Source of the DNA: Limnobacter sp. CACIAM 66H1
GTDB lineage: Bacteria > Pseudomonadota > Gammaproteobacteria > Burkholderiales > Burkholderiaceae_B
DNA: 46,239 nucleotides
Direction of reading: 5' to 3'
Assembly (NCBI RefSeq): GCF_001601825.1
Contig: NZ_LUJK01000024.1
Span: forward strand, 1 to 46,239
Below the pieces are notes generated by a model, which did not search any database, was not told where the DNA came from, and was given only the letters and a program-made list of their open reading frames with translations. Shown here one piece after another: positions 26,311-36,350 of this stretch (position 1 is its first letter; every line of letters starts with the position of its first letter). The translations under genes were made by a program, and so were the position numbers.

Positions 26311-27084
26311 ATGGCTGCAGCGCATTTTGATTTTTCCAATACCTGGACAGTGATCACCGGCGGCGCCAGCGGTATTGGCCTCACCTGTGCACTCGAAGTA
26401 GCAAAATCAGGCGGAAACGTCATCGTATCTGCCAGCCGCAAACCAGAAAAAACCCAGACGGCGCTGCATCAAATCCAGTTAATCAATCCAAATGTGAAAG
26501 CCAAAGCCTTCCCGTGCGAAGTGGGGCAAGAGGCCTCTGTCGCCGCTTTTTTCCATTCAATTGGACAAGAAGGGATTGCTGTTAACCATGTGATTCACAG
26601 TGCAGGCATATCCCCAAATACTGAATTTTTTGACCAAACCCAGACCGAATGGGACCAGGTACAAAACACCAATGCCACTGGCAGCTTTTTGGTTACCAAG
26701 TACGCTGCACTCCAGATGAAAAATAATCCCGTACATGGAGATTTTCGCGGGCGCATCCTACTGGTCACCTCTACCAATGGCATCAACAGCTGGGACCCAG
26801 TCTCGGCCCACTATGACGCTTCCAAGGCCGCCAACAATCTGTTTGTGCGCGTGGCCGCGGAAAAATTATCGGAAGACCAAATTTGTATCAACGGCCTGGC
26901 CCCAGGCTGGATCAACACCGACCTGAACGCCACCCTGCCCCCCGATGTGCGCGAAAAAGAATCTGCAAAAATCTGGATGAAACGCTGGGCTGAACCCGAT
27001 GAAATGGCGCGATGCGCCTTGCACTTGCTCACGATGCCTTATTTGATGGGCCAGGTGGTAATGGCAGATGGTGGCTATCGCTAA
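26311..27084 (+). CDS. SDR-family oxidoreductase
   Basis: This 257-residue classical short-chain dehydrogenase has cofactor motif TGGASGIG (about 16-23), an Arg at the end of strand 2 (SASRKPEKT) suggesting NADP(H), a modified NNAG (HSAGIS) and the YxxxK pair in AHYDASKAAN (about 168-172). The end YLMGQVVMADGGYR is typical of FabG-like SDRs. GGGGG precedes the ATG. The next gene starts almost directly after, so it may be co-transcribed with the ExoD-family and VIT genes. Substrate is not known. Confidence 0.9.
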   Translation: MAAAHFDFSNTWTVITGGASGIGLTCALEVAKSGGNVIVSASRKPEKTQTALHQIQLINPNVKAKAFPCEVGQEASVAAFFHSIGQEGIAVNHVIHSAGISPNTEFFDQTQTEWDQVQNTNATGSFLVTKYAALQMKNNPVHGDFRGRILLVTSTNGINSWDPVSAHYDASKAANNLFVRVAAEKLSEDQICINGLAPGWINTDLNATLPPDVREKESAKIWMKRWAEPDEMARCALHLLTMPYLMGQVVMADGGYR

Positions 27085-27117
27085 GCCATGTCATATGGCA
27101 TCGGTATACTGCCCTGC

Positions 27118-27690
27118 ATGAACGATCTTTTGCTACGCCTCAAACTGGCTGTTGAACACCCACATGAAGACAAAGTGTCCGTGCGTTTTCTCGCAGACAT
27201 GCATGGCGAGTCTGCCCACGGCGCACTGTTGCTTTTCCTCGCCGTGCTCACATTGCTACCCATCCCGTTCTCGGGTTTTTTGTTTTCATTTGGCATATGG
27301 GCCGTAGCCCGAATGATGTGGACCAACAACAGTGGCCATGGCCTGCCCGACCGGGTTTGCCGCGTAGAGCTGTCCAAAGAATCAGCCACGCGATTGATCA
27401 AAATCTTGAACTGGATATACACCAAAGCCGACCGCATTTGCACGCCTCGACTGGAATCACTGAGTAGTCCCACGCATCGAGGCTGGCTGGTACCCTTCAT
27501 TGCCACAATGGGTTTCATCATTTTTCTGCCGATACCCGGGGGCAACGGCACACCCGCTGTTGCCCTCATATTGATCGGTCTTGGGCTGATGGCGCGAGAC
27601 GGCCTGGCGATTATTGCGGGAATGGTTACCGGGCTTGCAGGCATTGGCGTGGTAGGGTTTTTAATGTGGGTGATTGTAAGGCTGGTTTGA
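27118..27690 (+). CDS. Exopolysaccharide synthesis ExoD-family membrane protein
   Basis: This 190-residue protein has about four hydrophobic segments: GALLLFLAVLTLLPIPFSGFLF, a partial helix at 60-75, GFIIFLPIPGGNGTPAVALILIGLGLM and the C-terminal IAGMVTGLAGIGVVGFLMWV. The paired LPIP / LPIPGGNGTPA turns are the family marker. ExoD was named for a role in rhizobial exopolysaccharide and alkaline tolerance, but the biochemical role is unknown. The ATG at 27118 is chosen because the family N-terminus starts there; ATG 27088 is in frame but its extra ten residues look foreign. Neither has a clear ribosome site. Confidence 0.78.
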   Translation: MNDLLLRLKLAVEHPHEDKVSVRFLADMHGESAHGALLLFLAVLTLLPIPFSGFLFSFGIWAVARMMWTNNSGHGLPDRVCRVELSKESATRLIKILNWIYTKADRICTPRLESLSSPTHRGWLVPFIATMGFIIFLPIPGGNGTPAVALILIGLGLMARDGLAIIAGMVTGLAGIGVVGFLMWVIVRLV

Positions 27691-27691
27691 A

Positions 27692-28381
27692 ATGAGACAT
27701 CTTGAAAAACACAAAGGTCACCGCACCGGTTGGCTACGCGCAGCAGTACTCGGTGCCAATGATGGCATTGTGTCCACCGCTAGTCTGGTGTTGGGTGTGG
27801 CGGCGACTGGTGCAGGTTCACAAGCGATTTTAGTCGCAGGTATGGCTGGCCTGGTGGCTGGCGCCATGTCGATGGCCGCAGGGGAATATGTATCAGTGAG
27901 TTCGCAAGCTGATACAGAAAAAGCAGACCTCGCACGTGAGCGCGCGGAACTGGCCAATCAACCCGACCATGAGCATGCGGAATTGACATCGATTTATGTT
28001 GAGCGGGGGCTTGATGAAAATCTTGCCAAACAGGTTGCAAGCCAATTGATGGAACACGACGCATTGGGAGCCCACGCGCGCGATGAGCTTGGTTTGTCAG
28101 ACGCACTGGCAGCAAAGCCTGTGCAAGCCGCCTTGGCTTCCGCAGCTACTTTTGCTGCTGGCGCCCTCCTGCCATTGCTGGTTGCCTTCTTGCTGCCCTC
28201 AACAAGCTTGATGTGGGGTGTCGCTGGCGGCTCTCTTGTATTTCTTGCGGGGTTGGGCGCACTAGCCGCTCAAGCGGGTGGCTCCTCCATGGGAATCGCT
28301 GCGGTACGCGTCACCTTTTGGGGCGCATTGGCCATGGGCCTGACAGCAGGAGTAGGTGCATTATTCGGGGTGACGGCTTAG
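27692..28381 (+). CDS. VIT1/CCC1-family transporter
   Basis: This 229-residue membrane protein carries the VIT marker WLRAAVLGANDGIVSTASLVLG (two overlapping blocks, about 14-35), MAAGEYVSVSSQADTEKADL with its charged extension, a cytoplasmic helical part, and three C-terminal helices. The family moves iron or manganese, in plants and fungi into vacuoles and in bacteria probably outward. The small cytoplasmic domain here is short, without a fused ferritin-like part. It starts 1 bp after the ExoD-family stop with AAGG upstream, and ends at a strong terminator. Confidence 0.9.
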   Translation: MRHLEKHKGHRTGWLRAAVLGANDGIVSTASLVLGVAATGAGSQAILVAGMAGLVAGAMSMAAGEYVSVSSQADTEKADLARERAELANQPDHEHAELTSIYVERGLDENLAKQVASQLMEHDALGAHARDELGLSDALAAKPVQAALASAATFAAGALLPLLVAFLLPSTSLMWGVAGGSLVFLAGLGALAAQAGGSSMGIAAVRVTFWGALAMGLTAGVGALFGVTA

Positions 28382-28414
28382 CGACAATCGATCAGAAAAA
28401 CTACCCAAAAAGAC

Positions 28415-28445
28415 AAAAGGCCCAAGTTAAAACCTTGGGCCTTTT
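28415..28445. terminator. Strong bidirectional rho-independent terminator
   Basis: A perfect 12-bp stem (AAAAGGCCCAAG at 28415-28426, CTTGGGCCTTTT at 28434-28445) with a 7-nt loop has T-rich tails on both strands. On the plus strand it ends the VIT gene; on the minus strand it ends transcription coming through tRNA-Pro from the pheST-ihfA operon, only 8 nt after the tRNA. Confidence 0.93.
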
Positions 28446-28452
28446 AGATTTT

Positions 28453-28529
28453 TGGTCGGAATGAGAGGATTCGAACCTCCGACCCCTTGCACCCCATGCA
28501 AGTGCGCTACCAGGCTGCGCTACATTCCG
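28453..28529 (-). tRNA. tRNA-Pro (anticodon GGG)
   Basis: On the minus strand the sequence forms a full cloverleaf: acceptor CGGAATG pairing with CATTCCG, D-arm TAGCGCAGCCTGGTAGCGCA, anticodon stem CTTGC/GCAAG with loop ATGGGGT (anticodon GGG), and T-arm GGTTCGAATCC. Encoded CCA is present at 28455-28453 with discriminator A. It reads proline codon CCC (and CCU by wobble). It lies 27 bp after the MerR-like gene, a usual betaproteobacterial arrangement. Confidence 0.97.
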
Positions 28530-28555
28530 AGAAGGCTGGATTATACATGAAACGC

Positions 28556-28939
28556 CTAGGCTTTCAGGGCTTCGCGCAAATTTAGCAATTGTTCTTTCAA
28601 AACTTCACGATCAATCAAAATGGGCAGTGGCGCGTCACCGGCAGGACCATTTTTTTCCTGATCCAAACGGTTACGTGCACCATTGATGGTGAAGCCATGC
28701 TCGTAGAGCAACTCACGAATTCTGCGAATGAACAGCACCTCATGGTGCTGGTAGTAACGGCGATTACCTCGGCGGGTAATCGACTTCAATTGCGTGAATT
28801 CTTGCTCCCAATAGCGAAGCACATGGGTTTTTACGCCACACAGCTCACTGACCTCACCAATGGTGAAATAGCGCTTGGCCGGAATGGGCGGCAAGCTGGC
28901 TGTGGGTGGCGCTCCGTCGGCGTTTACGGTTTTTTGCAT
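28556..28939 (-). CDS. MerR-family transcriptional regulator
   Basis: This 127-residue regulator has the MerR winged helix beginning at about residue 24: YFTIGEVSELCGVKTHVLRY, then WEQEFTQLKSITRRGNRRYY, followed by a short coiled region. The usual C-terminal ligand domain with Cys or other metal residues is missing, so it belongs to the short MerR type found behind ihfA in many Burkholderiales and Pseudomonadales. Its targets are not known. It lies between ihfA and tRNA-Pro on the same strand, probably in one transcript. Confidence 0.9.
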   Translation of the reverse strand: MQKTVNADGAPPTASLPPIPAKRYFTIGEVSELCGVKTHVLRYWEQEFTQLKSITRRGNRRYYQHHEVLFIRRIRELLYEHGFTINGARNRLDQEKNGPAGDAPLPILIDREVLKEQLLNLREALKA

Positions 28940-28976
28940 TGAGTAATTGGCTTGTACTTAAATAATTTAGTGAAAA

Positions 28977-29345
28977 TTATTCAACCAAAGCTTTAAGTTT
29001 CTGGCTGGGATGAAAGGTTACCACTCTACGCGCTGCAATGGGAATCTCTTCGCCAGTTTTTGGGTTTCTGCCAGGCCGTTGGGGCTTGTCGCGTAACTGG
29101 AAATTGCCAAAACCCGACAATTTCACGGAATCGCCGCCTTCCAGTGTGGTGCGAATTTCATCAAAAAATGCATCCACGAAGTCTTTGGCTTCGCGCTTGT
29201 TCAGGCCCAGGCTGTCAAACAACATTTCAGCCAGTTCAGCCTTGGTCAGGGAGCCCGAGGCCAGACCGTCTTCAATCAGGTCCATGCGGTCAGAGCGGGC
29301 AGTCATTTCGTTGCTTCGGTCGTCGTTCAACACAAATTGATCCAC
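28977..29345 (-). CDS. ihfA: Integration host factor alpha subunit
   Basis: This protein of 122 residues has the HU/IHF fold with markers [22 protein letters not shown]-type helix, [13 protein letters not shown] beta arm and the minor-groove arm [14 protein letters not shown]. It forms a heterodimer with IhfB and bends DNA. The call as the alpha subunit also rests on position behind pheT. It has an N-terminal extension of roughly 20 residues compared with the E. coli protein. The start shown is GTG 29345; an internal ATG at 29306 is a real alternative. Confidence 0.9.
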   Translation of the reverse strand: MDQFVLNDDRSNEMTARSDRMDLIEDGLASGSLTKAELAEMLFDSLGLNKREAKDFVDAFFDEIRTTLEGGDSVKLSGFGNFQLRDKPQRPGRNPKTGEEIPIAARRVVTFHPSQKLKALVE

Positions 29346-29371
29346 AGTGAGTTCTACCTATTTATCAATAT

Positions 29372-31820
29372 TTATCGCAAACGGGCCGCACAACGCTGGC
29401 CTGCCTGCTCAATCATTTTTTTCAACAAAGGCTCGATGTCTGCATCAGTCAAGCTGCGGTCGCTCGCTTGAAGGGTCAGCCTGAAAGCCAAACTTTTCTC
29501 ATTTAGATTCAGACCCTTACCTTCTTCTTTCGGTACGAATTCATCGAAAAGGATAACCGATTTCAGCCAAGCAAGGTTGTCATCTTTCACTTCCGTGAAT
29601 GCTTTTTTAAGTTGCGCAGCAGCAATATTTTGCTCTACTACAAATGCCAGGTCTCGAACTACAACCGGCTGCCTCGAAACTTCCTTGAAAGCAGGCAATT
29701 TACGGGTGTTCAAACCATCCAGCAACAACTCAAACACGATCGGAGCCTGTGGCAGATCGTATTCTTGGGCCAACCTGGGGTGCAGTTCACCGATAAAACC
29801 AATCGGTTGCCTGTTTACCAAAACGCGGGCACAGCGACCTGGATGCAAAGCTGGATGGGGGTTTGTAGCATCAAATGCTTCAAAATCCACCTTGCGACCA
29901 TGCAACAGTTGCTCCACATCGCCTTTCACATCGAAAAAGTCGAGTGCACGGTTATTACTTGCGGCCCATTGCAATTGGTCTGCCAAGCCATACGCCAAAC
30001 CGCCGAGTTTCCAGGTTTGCTTGAAGCCCGCGACGGTTTGTGCGCCGTCTTGCACTTTGTCGTCTTTCTCGAAAACGCGGGCCACTTCAAACACACGCAG
30101 GCGGTCTACACGATGACCCAAATTGTGTTTCAACACACCAGTCAGGCTGCCAATCAAGGTAGAGCGCATCACACTGAGGTGGCTTGCAATTGGATTGAGC
30201 AAGCGAACCGGGTTGGTATTCGCATTGAAATCTGTTTCCCACTGTTCGGGCGTGAAACTGTAGCTAACTACTTCTTGGTAACCCAGCGCAGCCACTTGAC
30301 GGCGAATGGCATGGCGGCCAACTTTACCTTCAACAGCAGGCAGCATTTTCAGCTTGCCCATGGGTGCTCGCAAAGGCAGGCTGTCGTAGCCCACCACACG
30401 AATCACTTCCTCGATCAGGTCCTCTTCGATGTTGATGTCGAAGCGATAGCTGGGTGGGTTGACCACATAAGAAATCGCCTCTTTTCGCCCGTCGATCGCC
30501 TGCCCTTCAACGCTAAACTGGAAGCCCAGTTTGGTAAACACGTCTTTCACCTGCTCCACCGTAAATGGCATGCCGATCACCATTTCCGCGCGCGCATGGC
30601 GCAGCGTCACGGGCTTGCGTGCGGGCAGGTTCAACACCTGGTCCACCACTGGGCCGGCCTGACCACCACAAATTTCCAGAATCAGGGCAGTGATGCGTTC
30701 GATGTGTTCAGGAATGGTCTGGAAGTCCACGCCACGCTCGAAGCGGTGTGAGGCATCAGACGAAAAATTGAATTCACGGGCACGGCCCACAATGGCGTCG
30801 GGATGCCAGAATGCCGCCTCCAAGAAAATATTGGTGGTACCTTCGTTCACTGCAGTGTGATCTCCGCCCATGATGCCAGCCAGCGCCTCCGGGCCATTGG
30901 CATCGCAAATCACACCCATGTGCGGCTTCAAGGCAACTTCCATCTCGTTGAGCAGCTTCAGTTTCTCACCTTCGCGCGCCCAACGCACGGTGAGTCCACC
31001 CTGCACTTTGTCCAGGTCGAATACATGGCTGGGACGGCCCAGTTCAAGCATCACGTAGTTGGAAATGTCCACCAGTGCGTTCAAGCTACGCTGGCCCGCG
31101 CCTTCCAGACGATCAACCATCCACTGAGGAGTTTTTGCATGGTTGTTCACACCGCGAATAACACGCCCTGCAAAGCGACCGCAAAGGTCAGTGTTTTCCA
31201 CGGTAACGTCCAACACATCGCTAATGGTGGCGGTCACTGGTACCAACGAAGGTGGGTTCAAAGCTGCACCAGTGAGCGCGGCCACCTCGCGGGCCACGCC
31301 CCAAACGCTTAGGCAGTCGGCGCGATTGGGCGTCATTTTCAGGGTGAACTTCATCTCGTTCAGGCCGAGCAGTTCACGCACATTGCCGCCCACCGGGAAT
31401 TCTTCGCTCAGAATGTGCAAACCATCAACATCGCTGGGCACACCCAGTTCTTTGCCAGAGCACAACATGCCACCGCTTTCAACGCCGCGCATTTTGGTGG
31501 GTTTGATTTTGAAACCACCAGGCAATTCGGCGCCAGGCAAAGCGCATGGCACCTTCAGCCCCTCGGCCACATTCGGGGCACCACATACAATTTGACGAAC
31601 GTCGCCCTCGGCCACTTGCACCTGGCATACGCTCAAGCGGTCGGCATCCGGATGTTTGTCTTTTTTTAACCACCAAGCCCACAACCACACCCGAAAATTC
31701 TGGTGCCAGGGGTTCCAGTTCTTCAACCTCGAGCCCCGCCATAGTGAGCTTGTCGCCCAACTCTTGCGTACTCAAGGGCGTGTTGACGAGTGACTTCAAC
31801 CAGGATTCTGTGAATTGCAT
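29372..31820 (-). CDS. pheT: Phenylalanine-tRNA ligase beta subunit, with a frameshift
   Basis: The protein is intact in two overlapping frames. The N-terminus (MQFTESWLKSLVNTPLSTQE) runs from ATG 31820 to an A7 run (T7 on the plus strand, 31661-31667), and the rest (from DKHPDADRLSVCQV onward) is in the frame reached by skipping one A. Joined, it would be 815 residues with EMAP-type OB fold, B3/B4 editing domain, B5 domain and C-terminal ferredoxin-like anticodon domain. PheT is essential and pairs with PheS, so an undisrupted product must exist. Either the extra A is an assembly error or slippage at A7 restores the frame. It follows pheS and precedes ihfA. Confidence 0.93.
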
Positions 31821-31860
31821 CTTTTAATATCCAAAACTGGTTTGGTTAAACGGAATTAAC

Positions 31861-32868
31861 TTAATTGAATTGCTGCAGAAAACGAATGTCGTTTTCGTAG
31901 AACAGGCGCAGGTCGTTGATGCCGTAACGCAGCATGGTCAAGCGATCCGGACCGACACCAAACGCAAACCCTGTGTAGGTTTCAGGGTCAATGCCCACAT
32001 GGCGTAACACGTTGGGGTGCACTTGACCGCAACCGGCAATTTCCAGCCACTTGCCCTTGTTGGGGCCGCTGGTAAACGCCATGTCGATTTCCGCAGAGGG
32101 TTCAGTGAAAGGAAAGAACGACGGACGGAAACGAATCGTGATGTCATCGGTTTCAAAAAAGGTTTTCAGGAAATCCATAAATACCGCTTTCAAATCGGCA
32201 AAGCTGACACCCACGTCAATCCACAACCCTTCAACCTGGTGAAACATGGGCGAGTGGGTAGCATCGCTATCAACACGGTACACACGGCCCGGCGCAATAA
32301 TGCGAATGGGCGGAGTATTGGTTTGCATGTAGCGCACCTGCATTGGTGAAGTATGCGTACGCAGCAGGTTGCCGCCAGTGCCCTCAACATAGAAGGTGTC
32401 ATGCATGGAACGCGCAGGGTGATTTTCCGGCGTATTCAATGCAGTAAAGTTGTGGAAGTCGGTTTCAATTTCAGGACCGTCGGCCAAATCAAAGCCAATG
32501 GTGGTAAAAATTTCTTCAATGCGCTCAAGTGTTCGCATGGCGGGGTGCAAACCGCCTGTGCCGCGCATGCGGCCGGGTTTGGTTACATCAATCGCTTGCG
32601 CCCGCAGTTTCGCCTGCATGGCGGCATCGGCCAGCGCTTGCCGTTTGGCATTCAACACAGCCTCAACCTGCTGTTTCAATTGGTTGATTTCCGCGCCACG
32701 GGTTTTCTTTTCCTCGGGCGACAGAGCGGCCATGCCTTTGAGCAACTCGGTGACTTTGCCCTGTTTGCCCAAAAATTGGGCCTTGATGTTTTCAAGGCTG
32801 GCTGGGTCTGTTGCCGATGACATGGCCTGTTCGGCCTCGGTAAGAATGGCTAAAAGCGAAGCATCCAT
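31861..32868 (-). CDS. pheS: Phenylalanine-tRNA ligase alpha subunit
   Basis: This 335-residue class II synthetase subunit has an N-terminal coiled-coil tRNA-binding region (about 1-90), motif 2 with its [10 protein letters not shown] segment, and the motif 3 end [22 protein letters not shown]. It carries the catalytic site that activates phenylalanine. It ends 40 bp before pheT. A strong terminator separates it from rplT upstream, so this pheS-pheT-ihfA part appears to have its own promoter between 32869 and about 32940. Confidence 0.97.
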   Translation of the reverse strand: MDASLLAILTEAEQAMSSATDPASLENIKAQFLGKQGKVTELLKGMAALSPEEKKTRGAEINQLKQQVEAVLNAKRQALADAAMQAKLRAQAIDVTKPGRMRGTGGLHPAMRTLERIEEIFTTIGFDLADGPEIETDFHNFTALNTPENHPARSMHDTFYVEGTGGNLLRTHTSPMQVRYMQTNTPPIRIIAPGRVYRVDSDATHSPMFHQVEGLWIDVGVSFADLKAVFMDFLKTFFETDDITIRFRPSFFPFTEPSAEIDMAFTSGPNKGKWLEIAGCGQVHPNVLRHVGIDPETYTGFAFGVGPDRLTMLRYGINDLRLFYENDIRFLQQFN

Positions 32869-32940
32869 GGGTATTGGGTCGATTCTTTTTGAGATTGGAA
32901 CGGCTCGGAGTAGAGCCCTGAATTGTACCGCCAGAAAACA

Positions 32941-32966
32941 AAAACGGAGCCCGAGAGCTCCGTTTT
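32941..32966 (-). terminator. Rho-independent terminator after rplT
   Basis: On the minus strand a 10-bp perfect stem (AAAACGGAGC with GCTCCGTTTT) and 6-nt loop is followed by a T-rich tail, TTTTTGTTTTC in total with the stem end. It lies about 78 bp after the rplT stop and would end the thrS-infC-rpmI-rplT transcript. Confidence 0.9.
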
Positions 32967-33043
32967 GTTTAGTCTTTTCGCCAACTTAAGTGAAAAACCT
33001 CAGGGGGCTACACTTGTGACAAATATTTGACTTGGCTGGTGAA

Positions 33044-33400
33044 TTAAGCCTGCGCTGCGCGCACTTGACCCACGATGGCAGCAAACGCTGCTTTGTCGGT
33101 CACTGCCAGGTCAGCCAATACCTTGCGGTCCAGGCCAATGGCAGCTTTCTTCAAGCCATTGATAAACACGCTGTAGGTCATGCCGTGTTCACGCACTGCG
33201 GCGTTGATTCGGGTGATCCACAGGGCGCGGAATACGCGCTTCTTGTTGCGACGGTCACGGTATGCGTACTGACCAGCACGCATCACCGCTTGCTTGGCAA
33301 CGCGGAATACATTGTTACGACGACCGCGGAAGCCTTTGGCTTGTGCGATTACTTTTTTGTGACGGGCGCGAGCCGTTACACCACGTTTTACTCTAGGCAT
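33044..33400 (-). CDS. rplT: 50S ribosomal protein L20
   Basis: This 118-residue protein is L20 over its full length: the basic N-terminus [20 protein letters not shown], then [21 protein letters not shown] and RIGITR-like [16 protein letters not shown]20 is an early-assembly protein of the large subunit and, in E. coli, represses translation of rpmI-rplT by binding its own mRNA. GGGAGGAG precedes the ATG. It is the last gene before a strong terminator. Confidence 0.98.
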   Translation of the reverse strand: MPRVKRGVTARARHKKVIAQAKGFRGRRNNVFRVAKQAVMRAGQYAYRDRRNKKRVFRALWITRINAAVREHGMTYSVFINGLKKAAIGLDRKVLADLAVTDKAAFAAIVGQVRAAQA

Positions 33401-33416
33401 TTGTCACTCCTCCCAG

Positions 33417-33614
33417 TTATGCGTAAGGCATCATGTCGCGAACGCGACCGATGTCAGATTTGTGAATCGTTTCCATGCCGCGCAATTGACGCTTGCTTTT
33501 GGTCGTTTTCTTGGTGAGGATGTGGCGCTTAAAGGCGTGACCACGCTTGATCGATCCGCTTGAACGGACCAAGAAACGCTTGGAGGCGCTCTTTTTGGTC
33601 TTCATTTTGGGCAT
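33417..33614 (-). CDS. rpmI: 50S ribosomal protein L35
   Basis: This 65-residue basic protein is L35: [20 protein letters not shown] at the start and [16 protein letters not shown] in the middle. ATG 33614 is chosen with AGGAG 8 bp upstream; an open frame eight codons longer has no ribosome site. It ends 16 bp before rplT. A strong hairpin lies in the 186-bp gap upstream, between infC and this gene. Confidence 0.97.
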   Translation of the reverse strand: MPKMKTKKSASKRFLVRSSGSIKRGHAFKRHILTKKTTKSKRQLRGMETIHKSDIGRVRDMMPYA

Positions 33615-33727
33615 CTTGGTGCTCCTATTACTGTTCAATATTTATTGAACCTGCTTGCAGGTGGCTTCGACGAAGCACTTTTCTAACCTGGTGGGCAATT
33701 TGTTGCTTTGTGGTTTTACGCACAATG

Positions 33728-33760
33728 CAGCAAGCCCGCGATTATAACGCGGGTTTGCTG
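33728..33760 (-). promoter_or_regulatory. Strong hairpin in the infC-rpmI gap
   Basis: A 13-bp stem with one G-T pair (CAGCAAGCCCGCG with CGCGGGTTTGCTG on the plus strand) and a 7-nt AT loop lies 114 bp before rpmI. No U-tract follows on the minus strand, so it does not look like a terminator. It may be part of the leader through which L20 controls rpmI-rplT, or a processing site. Confidence 0.55.
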
Positions 33761-33800
33761 TTCTGGGCAATACTTTTGGAAAACTTCAGGCTTTCGGTAA

Positions 33801-34319
33801 TTACTTCTTGCGCGGCGCAATCATCATGACCATTTGGCGACCTTCCATTTTGGGCATTTGCTCAACTACGCCAATCTCATCGAGATCGGTGCGAACACGC
33901 TCCAACAGTCGGGCCCCAATATCCTGGTGAGCCATTTCACGTCCGCGAAAACGCAAGGTCACCTTGCACTTGTCACCGTCTTCCAAAAAACGGGTCAAGT
34001 TACGAAGTTTCACGTTGTAATCGCCGTCGTCTGTTCCAGGACGGAACTTGATTTCCTTGATTTGAACTTGTTTTTGTTTGGACTTGGCCTCGGCAGCTTT
34101 CTTCTGCTCTTGATAGCGGAACTTGCCGTAATCCATCAGCTTGGCCACTGGGGGCACCGCCTGTGGCGCAATTTCCACCAAATCCACACCGCCTTCTTCA
34201 GCCAAACGCAGGGCTTCTGATGTTTTAACGATGCCTAACTGCTCACCCTCAATTCCAATGAGGCGCACTTCGGGGATACGGATTTCCTCGTTAATGCGAT
34301 TTTTCTTTTCTGCTACGAT
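33801..34319 (-). CDS. infC: Translation initiation factor IF-3, rare ATC start
   Basis: This protein of about 172 residues is IF-3: [20 protein letters not shown] near the start, the central [14 protein letters not shown] helix, and [20 protein letters not shown] and [15 protein letters not shown] in the C-domain. The N-domain requires a start upstream of the first GTG (34268). In frame there is no ATG, GTG or TTG after the nearest ribosome site (AGAGG, about 6 bp before), but there is an ATC at 34319-34317. E. coli infC uses AUU, and IF-3 discriminates against such starts, giving autoregulation; an ATC start here fits. It follows thrS by 29 bp. Confidence 0.95.
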   Translation of the reverse strand: MVAEKKNRINEEIRIPEVRLIGIEGEQLGIVKTSEALRLAEEGGVDLVEIAPQAVPPVAKLMDYGKFRYQEQKKAAEAKSKQKQVQIKEIKFRPGTDDGDYNVKLRNLTRFLEDGDKCKVTLRFRGREMAHQDIGARLLERVRTDLDEIGVVEQMPKMEGRQMVMMIAPRKK

Positions 34320-34348
34320 GTCTAGCCTCTTTCTTCTGGTTAAATAAA

Positions 34349-36256
34349 TCAGGCCCTACTGTTGATTTCGCTCAGCAGGCGCTGAACAAAGTCATCAACA
34401 GGCAAGGAACCCAGGTTTTCATTGCCGCGCAAGCGCACAGCAACTTGATTTGCATCACGTTCCGCGTCACCAATCACGGCGATATACGGGGTTTTCTGCA
34501 TTGTGTGCTCCCGGATTTTACGATTGATCTTTTCATTACGCAAATCCGCTTCCACTCTAATGCCTTGTTTCTTCAACATTTGCACCACATTGTGGGCATA
34601 GTCATTGTGTGCCTCGGTGATCGTGGCCACGACAACCTGAACTGGTGACAGCCACAAAGGCATGGCACCTGCGTGGTTTTCAATCAAGATTCCGATGAAG
34701 CGCTCCATCGAACCCACGATGGCGCGGTGGAGCATCACTGGCACGCGGCGGCTGTTGTCCTCAGCCACGTATTCAGCACCCAAACGACCAGGCAACTGAA
34801 AATCAACCTGAATGGTACCGCACTGCCATGAGCGGCCAATTGAGTCTTTCATGTGGTATTCAATCTTGGGTCCATAGAAGGCGCCTTCGCCTGGCAACTC
34901 AGTCCACTGAACACCACACGCCTTCAAGGCTGCTCGCAAAGAATCCTCTGCCTTGTCCCAGGTCTCGTCAGTACCCAAACGAGCCTCGGGGCGCAAAGCC
35001 AACTTCACATTGATTTCGTCGAAACCAAAGTCGGCGTAAACCTGCATGGCCACCTGGTTAAACCGGGTAACCTCTTCCTGAACCTGATCTTCGGTACAGA
35101 AAATATGGCCATCATCTTGCGTGAAACCACGCACACGCATAATGCCGTGCAAGGCACCCGAGCTTTCATTTCGGTGGCACGCACCGAATTCACCGTAGCG
35201 CATGGGCAGGTCACGATAGGAACGCAAATCGCTTTTGAACACTTCAATGTGCCCAGGACAGTTCATCGGCTTTAACGCATAGTCGCGCTTTTCCGACTCG
35301 GTGGTAAACATGTTTTCTTTGTAGTTGTCCCAGTGACCCGACTTTTCCCAAAGCTTGCGGTCCAGAATTTGAGGGCAACGAATTTCCTGGTAACCACCAT
35401 CCACGTACACCTTGCGCATGTACTGCTCAACCTGTTGCCACAAAGCCCAGCCTTTGGGGTGCCAAAACACCAAACCTGGTGCTTCGTCTTGCATGTGGAA
35501 CAAATCAAGCTGTTTGCCCAGTTTGCGGTGGTCGCGCTTTTCGGCCTCTTCCAGGCGGTGCAGGTAGGCAGCCAGGTCTTCTTTCTTGGTCCAGGCTGTA
35601 CCGTAGATACGCTGCAACATTTCATTGTTGGAATTGCCGCGCCAGTACGCACCGGCCACTTTCATCAGCTTGAAGTGTTTCAGTTTGCCGGTGTTGGGCA
35701 CGTGGGGACCACGGCACAAGTCGATGAACTTGCCTTCACGGTACAGCGAAATGTTTTCATTGCTGGGAATGCTGGCAATAATCTCGGCCTTGTAGTGCTC
35801 GCCCTGGTCTTTGAAAAATTGCACTGCGTCGTCACGAACCCATTCTTCGCGGGTCACCACTTCATCGAGCTTGGCCAGCTCGGTCATTTTCTTCTCGATT
35901 GCTTCCAGGTCTTCAGGAGTGAAGGGGCGCTCGTAGGAAAAGTCGTAGTAAAACCCGTCTTCGATCACAGGGCCAATGGTGACCTGCGCAGAGGGGAACA
36001 ATTCCTTCACGGCATAGGCAAGCAAGTGGGCTGTGGAATGGCGGATCATGTCCAGCCCTTCGTCGTCTTTTTCAGTGACGATAGACAGGGTGGCGTCGTT
36101 TTCAATGGTGTAAGAGGTGTCAACCAGCGTGCCGTTCACTGTACCGGCCAAGGCAGCTTTCGCCAAACCAGGGCCAATGCTGGCCGCCACTTGGGCGACT
36201 GTCACAGGGTGATCGAAAACACGTTCGGATCCGTCAGGCAGGCGGATTACTGGCAT
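34349..36256 (-). CDS. thrS: Threonine-tRNA ligase
   Basis: This 635-residue class II synthetase has the full ThrRS layout. A TGS domain (1-60) is followed by the editing domain with [12 protein letters not shown] and the HxxxH site, then the catalytic core with [15 protein letters not shown] (zinc cysteine), the motif 2 segment [19 protein letters not shown] and the motif 3 region [16 protein letters not shown]-terminal anticodon domain ends at [17 protein letters not shown] precedes the ATG. It is the first gene of the thrS-infC-rpmI-rplT set. Confidence 0.98.
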   Translation of the reverse strand: MPVIRLPDGSERVFDHPVTVAQVAASIGPGLAKAALAGTVNGTLVDTSYTIENDATLSIVTEKDDEGLDMIRHSTAHLLAYAVKELFPSAQVTIGPVIEDGFYYDFSYERPFTPEDLEAIEKKMTELAKLDEVVTREEWVRDDAVQFFKDQGEHYKAEIIASIPSNENISLYREGKFIDLCRGPHVPNTGKLKHFKLMKVAGAYWRGNSNNEMLQRIYGTAWTKKEDLAAYLHRLEEAEKRDHRKLGKQLDLFHMQDEAPGLVFWHPKGWALWQQVEQYMRKVYVDGGYQEIRCPQILDRKLWEKSGHWDNYKENMFTTESEKRDYALKPMNCPGHIEVFKSDLRSYRDLPMRYGEFGACHRNESSGALHGIMRVRGFTQDDGHIFCTEDQVQEEVTRFNQVAMQVYADFGFDEINVKLALRPEARLGTDETWDKAEDSLRAALKACGVQWTELPGEGAFYGPKIEYHMKDSIGRSWQCGTIQVDFQLPGRLGAEYVAEDNSRRVPVMLHRAIVGSMERFIGILIENHAGAMPLWLSPVQVVVATITEAHNDYAHNVVQMLKKQGIRVEADLRNEKINRKIREHTMQKTPYIAVIGDAERDANQVAVRLRGNENLGSLPVDDFVQRLLSEINSRA

Positions 36257-36350
36257 AGGTACTTCCCTTACGATTGAATGAGCTTGGATGAAATTCTTCG
36301 CAACCTTCTATTTTAGCCTTTTGAATGATGCCTGGTCATACAAAAGTGGC

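Noticed and set aside
29612-30751. 379-codon plus-strand open frame
   Set aside because: It lies wholly opposite pheT, has no recognisable domain or ribosome site, and is a shadow of that gene's codon pattern.
35333-36277. 314-codon plus-strand open frame
   Set aside because: Opposite thrS, no domain seen, low-complexity composition typical of antisense frames.
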